Origin: Candidatus Jordarchaeia archaeon
GTDB lineage: Archaea > Asgardarchaeota > Jordiarchaeia > Jordiarchaeales > Freyrarchaeaceae
Assembly (NCBI GenBank): GCA_018383835.1
Contig: JAHAWR010000074.1
Location: forward strand, 1 to 7,906
Direction: 5' to 3'
Length of the DNA: 7,906 nucleotides
The notes under the pieces were generated by a model. That model saw nothing but the letters and a program-made list of their open reading frames with translations. It ran no database searches and was not told where the DNA came from. Position numbers and translations under genes: made by a program. Positions 1-5,038 of the stretch are shown in pieces; the first letter of the stretch is position 1; each line of letters opens with the position of its first letter.

Positions 1-66
1 CCAAGAAATACCTTCAAGTCATAGATATGAGCATAGAAAGGGAGGCTATTGGGGTGCGCATGTTTA

Positions 67-1095
67 ATGATAAAGGAAGCTTTATTCTACGAAGTCAAAG
101 ACGATGGAGGAGTTGTTTGCCTTCTGTGTCCTCACAACTGTGTTATTAGAGAGGGAAAGCGGGGAGGCTGCGGCGTCCGCGAGAACAGAGGAGGAAAACT
201 CTTCACGCTAGTTTACGGATCAGTTTCATCGATGGCTGTGGACCCAATAGAGAAAAAGCCATTATTTCACTTTTACCCTGGATCCAGCATATTCTCTATC
301 TCCACTGTCGGCTGTAATCTGCACTGCCAGAACTGCCAGAACTGGCATATCTCGCAGGCCTCCGTGGAGGGCGGCTTTACAAGGGATTTCTCACCAGAAG
401 AAATAGTTAGGCGGGTTGAGGGGAGTGGCAGTAAGTTTATAGCCTACACGTACAACGAACCATTCATATGGTATGAATTCGTCTTTGACGTAGCGAGGCT
501 TGCCCATCAAAAAGGAATTATGAACGTCCTTGTGACCAATGGATACGTAACGGAGAAGCCGCTCAGAAATATTGCACCTTACATTGATGCCGCCAACGTG
601 GATGTCAAATCCATGAGAGATGAGTTCTACAAAAAAATTTGTAAGGCACCGAGCGTGAAGCCGGTGCTAGACGCAGTCCTAGTCATGAAGGAGGAGGACA
701 TACATGTGGAACTAACCTACTTGGTAATACCAACACTAAATGACAGCGAAGAAGAAATAAGAGAATTCGCTAGGTGGGTTAAGGAGAATGTAGGAACAGA
801 TACACCAGTTCATTTCTCTAGGTTTTTCCCCCACTACAAGTTAAGTGATCTCCCACCTACGCCTCCCTCAACGGTAGCTAAAGCGTGGACGCTGGCGAAA
901 GAAGAGGGGTTACACTACGTCTATATGGGAAATATGCCTGGGGAAGGAGAGGATACCTACTGCCCGAGCTGCGGCGAGAGAGTAATCAAAAGATACGGCT
1001 TCACAGTAAGTAAGTGCAATCTAAAAAATGGCAAGTGTCCACGCTGCAATGAAAAGATAGCGATAGTCGGAGAGTGCAAAGAAACAAGATGGTAA
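67..1095 (+). CDS. amrS: AmmeMemoRadiSam system radical SAM enzyme AmrS
   Basis: This is a radical SAM protein of the AmrS family, related to pyruvate formate-lyase activating enzyme. The family usually travels with AMMECR1-like and MEMO-like proteins; its substrate is not established as far as I know. With the ATG at 67 the protein has 342 residues. Visible parts: an N-terminal cysteine cluster CLLCPHNC (residues 18-25) followed by GGCGVR (Cys35); the 4Fe-4S/SAM motif CNLHCQNC (Cys83, Cys87, Cys90); AYTYNEP (about 125-131); and a C-terminal zinc-ribbon-like tail with CPSC (299-302) and CPRC (324-327), normal for AmrS. An in-frame TTG at 49 sits only 3 nt after GGAGG (41-45). The ATG at 67 gives the family-typical opening MIKEALFYE, with GGGGTG at 51-56 as a possible SD, so I chose it. 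The gene converges on another radical SAM gene. AMMECR1 and MEMO partners are not in the window. Confidence 0.93.
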   Translation: MIKEALFYEVKDDGGVVCLLCPHNCVIREGKRGGCGVRENRGGKLFTLVYGSVSSMAVDPIEKKPLFHFYPGSSIFSISTVGCNLHCQNCQNWHISQASVEGGFTRDFSPEEIVRRVEGSGSKFIAYTYNEPFIWYEFVFDVARLAHQKGIMNVLVTNGYVTEKPLRNIAPYIDAANVDVKSMRDEFYKKICKAPSVKPVLDAVLVMKEEDIHVELTYLVIPTLNDSEEEIREFARWVKENVGTDTPVHFSRFFPHYKLSDLPPTPPSTVAKAWTLAKEEGLHYVYMGNMPGEGEDTYCPSCGERVIKRYGFTVSKCNLKNGKCPRCNEKIAIVGECKETRW

Positions 1096-1107
1096 CATAA
1101 AATACGG

Positions 1108-1218
1108 AACCTCCTCTCTATAAGAGCAAGTCTAATGCTTGTAGGAAACTACTAAATTTCAGTAGTGATGAAGTAATGTTGCAGTTGAATCCAATTTTAG
1201 CGCGGGAGAGGCGAGGTT
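1108..1218. repeat. Imperfect inverted repeat between convergent genes
   Basis: This occupies most of the 210-nt gap between the stop codons of the two convergent radical SAM genes (1096-1305). The arms 1108-1119 and 1207-1218 pair as 6 bp, one C/C mismatch, then 5 bp including one G-T pair. Inside are two small hairpins: 1126-1130 with 1138-1142 (5 bp including one G-T pair, 7-nt loop) and ACTACT/AGTAGT at 1148-1153 and 1161-1166 (6 bp, 7-nt loop). It could be a bidirectional termination or mRNA 3'-end structure, or a small structured RNA. I see no convincing ORF, tRNA or clear promoter here. The base composition is not GC-rich, so chance pairing is possible. Confidence 0.3.
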
Positions 1219-1305
1219 AAGCCACATATTGTTTCTGTAAACGTTTTGGGGAGTCGTTGCATGATTAGGGCCACTACTGGACTAATGTTATTCCACGCTG
1301 ACTTC

Positions 1306-2458
1306 TCAGCTGACTGGCCTCCAGAGTAAGCCCAGCTTGTCTGCATATTCGTAGGCTTCCTTCATTTCTTTAGCCGTCACCCTGCGGTTTATATCTTTAT
1401 ATTCTGGATTTTTAGGGACTAAGTGGTCAGGGTGGTACTGTGACATCACGTTTACGAGTGCTAGCGGCGTGTTTTCGGCGATCCAATCTAAGATTGGCTT
1501 TGTGCAGCAGTCTAGGTGTCCTGGCATGACCAGGTGGCGTATGATCATGCCCGAGTTCCCTTCTACAACAGTTTCGTCATGCGCCAGCTTGTGATTTCTA
1601 GACACCACCTCGAAGTAGCGTTTAACCTTAGATAGGCGTTCTGCACACTCGTCAGTTCCGTATTTAAAGTCGGGGAGCCAGAAGTCCATAACGTCGAGCA
1701 AAAGGTTCATTAACTCCTTGCTACAATAAAAGTTAGAGTTCCACAGCTGAGTAATATTTGTCTCGGTGCGCGCAAGGTTCCTTATGGCTTCGAGGATCAC
1801 ATGTGCGGAGGGGGTTGGGTCTCCGCCAACATAGTTTATGTTTCGGGCACCTTCCCTCTTGAGGTGGCGGGCTAAGCTGGCCAGCTTTTCCCCGTCGACC
1901 TCAACGCCGTCTATCATTGTCGAAATATCGTGGTTCTGGCAAAAAACACACTTAAACGTGCACATGTTGAAGAAGATTGCACCGCCAGAGGAAGGCTCTG
2001 GCGTTTGTACCTGAAGGCACTAGTGGAGCTTCTTCTCCAAGGTGGAGGAAAGCTGAAGAGACGTACGCCTTCGCATCGAGCTGGCAGACTCCATGTTTGC
2101 CCTCCAACCTGTTTATGCCACACCTCCTCTCGCAGAAGTGGCAGCTTGCCAATATTCGTCTTGCAAGCTCCACTTTTAGGTCTAAGTACGAAGTTTTCGG
2201 GGTGTCTAACTCTTTTAAATCAACGTTGCCCCGGTCTATTTCTCTGAGAAGGACGCGAAACTTTCCACTAGCTTTCCGATGCTGATCCCAGAGTTTGTCC
2301 GTTGAGGCATTAAGGTCGCTATCGACCTCCACTCTGTTTGCCACAAGCATTTTAGCTGGTTTCCTGTCGTTGAGAATGTCATAGTAGCGTCTAAGTCTAC
2401 TTAAAACTTGTCCATTACTCCAAACGCTGTTCGAGTCTGGACGGATGGCGCGCCACAT
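1306..2458 (-). CDS. PflX-like radical SAM protein, frame interrupted by a 28-nt insert (candidate intron)
   Basis: This is a predicted radical SAM protein related to pyruvate formate-lyase activating enzyme (PflX/COG1313-like); its substrate is unknown. The reading frame runs from the ATG at 2458 to a stop near 1952, and a second frame runs from about 1983 to the stop at 1306. Removing 1977-2004 joins them into 374 residues without any other stop. In the joined protein: an N-terminal helical region (1-100); a cysteine cluster CHFCERRC (Cys106, 109, 113) and Cys125; GEEAPLVPSG (141-150); then TIFFN and the radical SAM motif CTFKCVFC (Cys157, 161, 164); GGDPTP (202-207), the SAM-binding glycine motif; and VNVMSQYHPDH (326-336). 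Family members have these parts contiguous, so the break is an insertion rather than two genes. All key residues are intact, which argues against old pseudogene decay. Upstream of the ATG there is only a weak SD-like GGGATG. If the insert is not spliced, only the first 168 residues, lacking the cluster, would be made. Confidence 0.8.
1977..2004 (-). other. Candidate BHB-type mRNA intron (28 nt) in the PflX-like gene
   Basis: On the transcribed (minus) strand the layout is: GUAC (2010-2007), AAA (2006-2004), stem CGCCAGAG (2003-1996), loop CCUUC (1995-1991), stem CUCUGGCG (1990-1983), GUGC (1982-1979), AAU (1978-1976). GUAC pairs with GUGC (4 bp, one U-G), the 8-bp stem is perfect, and the two 3-nt bulges lie on opposite strands flanking the 4-bp helix. 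This is the bulge-helix-bulge shape cut by archaeal tRNA-splicing endonuclease, which cuts after the second bulge nucleotide. Those cuts excise 2004-1977 (28 nt, not a multiple of 3), join ...GGUACAA to UCUUC..., restore the frame, and give PSG-TIFFN-MC as expected for the family. Weak point: the outer helix has only 2 contiguous pairs (G2011-C1975, A2012-U1974). A 7-bp pairing of 2035-2029 with 1975-1969 is possible if 18 nt loop out. The imperfect direct repeat GGTACAA/GGTGCAA flanking the hairpin also fits an insertion with a target duplication. Confidence 0.5.
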
Positions 2459-2490
2459 AGGAATCTCATCCCTGTTTTAACCCGCTTCTT

Positions 2491-2503
2491 AAGAAAAAGA
2501 GAG
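2491..2503 (-). terminator. T-rich tract after the candidate ncRNA
   Basis: On the minus strand this reads CTCTCTTTTTCTT and begins about 24 nt after the end of the structured RNA at 2527. Oligo-T tracts commonly end archaeal transcripts, so this could be the RNA's terminator. It could equally be a poor TATA-like element for the PflX-like gene, whose ATG lies 33 nt further on. The sequence alone does not decide between these. Confidence 0.3.
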
Positions 2504-2526
2504 TAAACGGTTCTTGTAAAATGTTT

Positions 2527-2641
2527 CGGGTGGGCGGACGAATTCACAACCCCATTTCATCTATTTCTGCAGTGAGGGGGAGGGGGGATAAAAACCACAC
2601 AGAAATAGTTGGGGTTTATGCGCCGTCATACCGCCCACCCG
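2527..2641 (-). ncRNA. Candidate structured non-coding RNA, about 115 nt, family not recognised
   Basis: This lies in the 355-nt gap between the nicotinamidase-like gene and the PflX-like gene and is far more GC-rich than its flanks. Helix 1 is a perfect 11 bp joining the two ends (2527-2537 with 2631-2641). An internal loop follows (10 nt at 2538-2547, 14 nt at 2617-2630), then helix 2 of 6 bp (2548-2553 with 2611-2616), an asymmetric loop (7 nt and 2 nt), helix 3 of 9 bp (2561-2569 with 2600-2608), and a 30-nt apical loop (2570-2599). The minus strand is favoured because a CGAAA + TATA-like element at 2661-2678 puts the start near 2641, exactly the 5' end of helix 1, and a T-rich tract follows. 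Neither strand has a credible ORF here. The layout recalls an H/ACA guide RNA (ACA at 2524-2522 shortly after helix 1, an internal loop, a 6-bp helix, then an asymmetric loop). However, helix 1 is long for that class and I see no clean kink-turn. It is not tRNA or 5S rRNA. Confidence 0.6.
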
Positions 2642-2660
2642 TTCTCTATAGGAGAGATTC

Positions 2661-2678
2661 TTAATAAAAATTTTTCGC
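2661..2678 (-). promoter_or_regulatory. BRE/TATA-like promoter of the candidate ncRNA
   Basis: Read on the minus strand this is GCGAAAAA followed by TTTTTATTAA. A-rich BRE-like bases directly precede an AT-rich TATA-like box, the archaeal TFB/TBP arrangement. The centre of the box is about 25 nt upstream of 2641, the predicted 5' end of the structured RNA. The gcvH promoter candidate in this window shares the CGAAA element. The whole region is AT-rich, so a fortuitous match is possible. Confidence 0.5.
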
Positions 2679-2718
2679 TTTAAAGAAAATGGATAATATT
2701 TCAATATATTTACGGTAT

Positions 2719-2739
2719 TTTTTACAAAAATTGTAAAAA
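2719..2739 (-). terminator. Hairpin terminator candidate after the pheST-hydrolase operon
   Basis: This is a perfect inverted repeat with arms TTTTTACAA and TTGTAAAAA (9 bp) around a 3-nt centre. On the minus strand it gives an A/U-rich hairpin with runs of T, about 75 nt after the stop codon of the nicotinamidase-like gene. It is a reasonable end for the operon transcript and would separate it from the ncRNA promoter at 2661-2678. The symmetry also fits a protein-binding site. The rest of 2740-2813 shows nothing I can interpret. Confidence 0.45.
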
Positions 2740-2813
2740 GACTCTAAAAGGAGCTCCCAAGTAGGGGGACATACAGGGAATGAGGACATATTTTTTCTCT
2801 CTCTTTCTGTGCT

Positions 2814-3362
2814 TTAGAAGAGGCCGAGTGCTTCTCTGAGGCTGACGATCTTTATTCCAAGTACGTCTCCCATATGGTGAAGTGCCCATTCGTGTTCTTC
2901 ATCGCTAGTTGACGCAACGCAGTCCCGTGGAATAATAACATTATAGCCTAGCATGGAGGCTGTTGACGCGGTATACAACACACAGATATTCGTTAAAACG
3001 CCAGTTATAACCACGGTATCTATTTTTCTGCTTCTTAGGATGAGGTCTAAAGTAGTTCCGAGGAAGCCGTCGTACTTAAGTTTCTTAACCATGACGTCGC
3101 CTTTTTGGGGTTTAAGCTGATCTACGACCTCTGCCCCGCTAGTACCATCCACGGCATGAGGAGGCCATTTTAAGAACTCGGGGTCGTTTGGGTCATGGCT
3201 GTCGCAAACGTAGACAATCAGAGCGCCCTTATCCCTCGCTTTGTCCACTAGGAGCTTTATGTTTGGAATAATTTCCCGTCCCTTCGGAACCTCTAGGACG
3301 GCTCCTTCCTCTATGAAGTCATTCAGCATGTCAATGACCAAAAGGGCTTTTCCAGCCACCAT
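2814..3362 (-). CDS. Cysteine hydrolase of the isochorismatase family, probably nicotinamidase-like
   Basis: This 182-residue protein belongs to the isochorismatase/nicotinamidase fold and has the normal length for an archaeal member. The catalytic triad is visible: Asp11 in LLVIDMLNDF, Lys94 in KLKYDGF, and the nucleophile Cys127 in GVLTNICV. It also carries the metal-site residues of nicotinamidases: Asp54 and His56 in CDSHD, and His69 in WPPHAVDGT. Isochorismatases lack this site. This favours nicotinamide deamidation to nicotinate in NAD salvage, although other amides are possible substrates. The protein is cytosolic, with no signal peptide. It starts at ATG 3362, only 2 nt after the pheT stop codon, with no clear SD, so it is probably translated by coupling to pheT in the same operon. 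The pairing of an NAD-salvage enzyme with tRNA synthetase genes has no obvious functional logic. Confidence 0.88.
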   Translation of the reverse strand: MVAGKALLVIDMLNDFIEEGAVLEVPKGREIIPNIKLLVDKARDKGALIVYVCDSHDPNDPEFLKWPPHAVDGTSGAEVVDQLKPQKGDVMVKKLKYDGFLGTTLDLILRSRKIDTVVITGVLTNICVLYTASTASMLGYNVIIPRDCVASTSDEEHEWALHHMGDVLGIKIVSLREALGLF

Positions 3363-3364
3363 CG

Positions 3365-5023
3365 TTATTCACGCTCTAGTATGAACTGTAAATCGTATTC
3401 GAAAGCTCCCACAGGGTACTCTAGTTCGAAGTTATTTAACACTTTTGGATGAATTTCTCCAACGACCCCTATATGGTTCCCTCTTACTTTTACCTCAGCA
3501 CACCTACCAGGAATAAAACTGGGGTGATCTGTGGCTTTAAAAACATAATCCTGAACGTCTATTTCTCTGAGTACTCCTTCGGCGACTGATTTAATTTCTG
3601 TGAAGTTCGCCTCGCTGTGCATTATCGCTCCAGCGAGGTGCAGTATGCGTCTAGCTCCTGTCTCTGCCTCGTCGTCGAGCACAATGACGTCGCCCACCTC
3701 AAAGATCATCTGAGGGAGAGGCTCATGCTTATTATTGCCGAAAACCTTTAGGAGGCAGGGGAGGAGAGATGAGCGAAGTATGTCATATTCGGCGCTGACA
3801 GGGTTAAGTATTCTAACAGGGTCGCCTTTGACCATCATGTATTCAAAATGCTCCTTATAATTTGCAAGGGTAAAATTGATTACTTCTGTGAATCCGAAGC
3901 CGATCATTATCATTCGTAGTTTATTCGAAAGCTTTTGAGTGGAATTCTCAGCAGCTATGGTAACAGTGCTTGGAAACGTCGGCTCCAAGTTAAAATAACC
4001 GTACCCGATAGCTACTTCTTCTATTAGGTCAACGTTATGCATTATGTCATGGCGGTAAGCGGGAACCAATACCAAAAGCTCTTCTCCAACACTTTCAACA
4101 CCAAGACGCATTTTCTCTAAGCACTTAGCAACTTGCTCAGGCTTCAACTTTAACCCTAGAAGTTTATTTGCACTCTTAACATTTAACATCCATCTTGAAG
4201 GAGACAGATTGGGAGTGACTAGCACTTGGTCAGTATACTCGACGGCCACAGATTCTAAGCGGCCTCCCATCTCCGCAAAAGCAGTTACGAGGATGTTCAA
4301 CGCGGCGAATATAGCTTCCAACCGCGTTCCAGTTAGCTCTATGAAGATGTTTCTTGTGTCCTCGGTGACGCGTGTTAATGCTCCGTTTATGATCGGAGGA
4401 AACGAGAGAACATTGCCATCGCAGTCAGTTATTATGGGATAACGCTCAGCGCCCTCTAGTATACGCCGGTAAGCCACCCCTTTAGGATGGACGCGTAGAA
4501 TTTCCTTGGGAGTCATTTCCACATCCATGTCCAAGGGAACGAAGCGGATCTCGTCAGGCCAGACTGCATGATATTTGAAGGGAGGTTTAACGGCATCCAG
4601 ATTATGGAGCCCTATCGATGAGACGGCCCTGTCTCTACCTATCGCCCAGTCGAGCGCTTCCTCCATCTCTATGATTTCCATTATGCGCTCCTCGTCCAGT
4701 TTAAGTCCTCGAACAACACCGCAGACGATCCACGGTCGCACAGGGCGAACAGAGGGGTCCACCTTCAAAACGACGGGCCCAGGATTAACTGTGTACTTTG
4801 GAAGGCCGGTTTCTATTTCCATGAATCCTTTCAAAGCTCTCGCGATGCCCTCTTGACTCGAGAAATCTGGCCTATTTGGGTTATATTCTATTTTAATATA
4901 ATCACTGCCAACGTCTTCTATGTCTACTCCAAGCCAAGGAACAATCCGTTCAAGCTCTTCTACAGTAACCTCGCGTCCAAGAAGTTCGCTCATCCTCTTC
5001 ACTTTAAGCACAAGAGTCGGCAC
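3365..5023 (-). CDS. pheT: Phenylalanine--tRNA ligase beta subunit
   Basis: This is the beta subunit of the cytosolic (alpha-beta)2 phenylalanyl-tRNA synthetase, which charges tRNA-Phe; the beta subunit carries the editing site that clears Tyr-tRNA-Phe. At 552 residues it has the usual length of the short archaeal/eukaryotic type, without the bacterial N-terminal tRNA-binding and C-terminal anticodon-binding domains. Visible in order: the B1 region with EYNPNRPDFSSQEGIARAL (46-64); the B3/B4 editing region ending in SFPPIINGALTRVTEDT (207-223); the B5 region with LVPAYRHDIMHNVDLIEEVA (319-338) and YGY; and the catalytic-like core with GFGFTEVINF (375-384), ILNPVSAEYDILRSSLLP (405-422) and FEVGDV (441-446). 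The start is GTG at 5023, fixed by a near-perfect SD. It lies 13 nt after the pheS stop and 2 nt before the next gene. Confidence 0.96.
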   Translation of the reverse strand: MPTLVLKVKRMSELLGREVTVEELERIVPWLGVDIEDVGSDYIKIEYNPNRPDFSSQEGIARALKGFMEIETGLPKYTVNPGPVVLKVDPSVRPVRPWIVCGVVRGLKLDEERIMEIIEMEEALDWAIGRDRAVSSIGLHNLDAVKPPFKYHAVWPDEIRFVPLDMDVEMTPKEILRVHPKGVAYRRILEGAERYPIITDCDGNVLSFPPIINGALTRVTEDTRNIFIELTGTRLEAIFAALNILVTAFAEMGGRLESVAVEYTDQVLVTPNLSPSRWMLNVKSANKLLGLKLKPEQVAKCLEKMRLGVESVGEELLVLVPAYRHDIMHNVDLIEEVAIGYGYFNLEPTFPSTVTIAAENSTQKLSNKLRMIMIGFGFTEVINFTLANYKEHFEYMMVKGDPVRILNPVSAEYDILRSSLLPCLLKVFGNNKHEPLPQMIFEVGDVIVLDDEAETGARRILHLAGAIMHSEANFTEIKSVAEGVLREIDVQDYVFKATDHPSFIPGRCAEVKVRGNHIGVVGEIHPKVLNNFELEYPVGAFEYDLQFILERE

Positions 5024-5028
5024 GAGTC

Positions 5029-5038
5029 CACCTCCTTT
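5029..5038 (-). promoter_or_regulatory. Strong Shine-Dalgarno deciding the pheT GTG start
   Basis: The minus strand reads AAAGGAGGTG overlapping the pheS stop TAA, followed by the 5-nt spacer GACTC and GTG (5023-5021). This near-full complement of the 16S rRNA 3' end supports the GTG as the true start. It also suggests that the beta subunit is initiated efficiently as ribosomes finish pheS, which suits equal production of the two subunits. Confidence 0.85.

Noticed and set aside
3..149. Open frame at the left edge (+) reading KKYLQVIDMSIEREAIG..., possibly the end of an upstream gene
   Set aside because: It would overlap amrS by about 80 nt, and after position 67 the residues look like an out-of-frame reading of amrS. 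With only about 20 upstream codons visible it cannot be supported.
1165..1171. GTGATGA resembling a C box of a C/D guide RNA
   Set aside because: No CTGA D box occurs within a suitable distance downstream; the first ones lie about 130 nt away.
1914..2285. Overlapping ORFs of 69-105 codons on both strands around the break in the PflX-like gene
   Set aside because: They are readings of the same coding DNA in other frames. The PflX-like protein explains the region by its family motifs, and these have no recognisable content.
1306..2458. PflX-like region as two independent genes, or a programmed ribosomal frameshift
   Set aside because: The first product would lack the Fe-S cluster motif and the second would start inside it, so two genes are implausible. 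A frameshift would leave about nine foreign residues before the cluster and there is no slippery site; the exact 28-nt insert is better explained by splicing or insertion.
2570..2590. G-runs on the plus strand (GGGGG and GGGGGG) as a G-quadruplex
   Set aside because: Only two long G-runs separated by one A are present, too few for a standard intramolecular quadruplex; the minus-strand C-rich loop reading is more useful.
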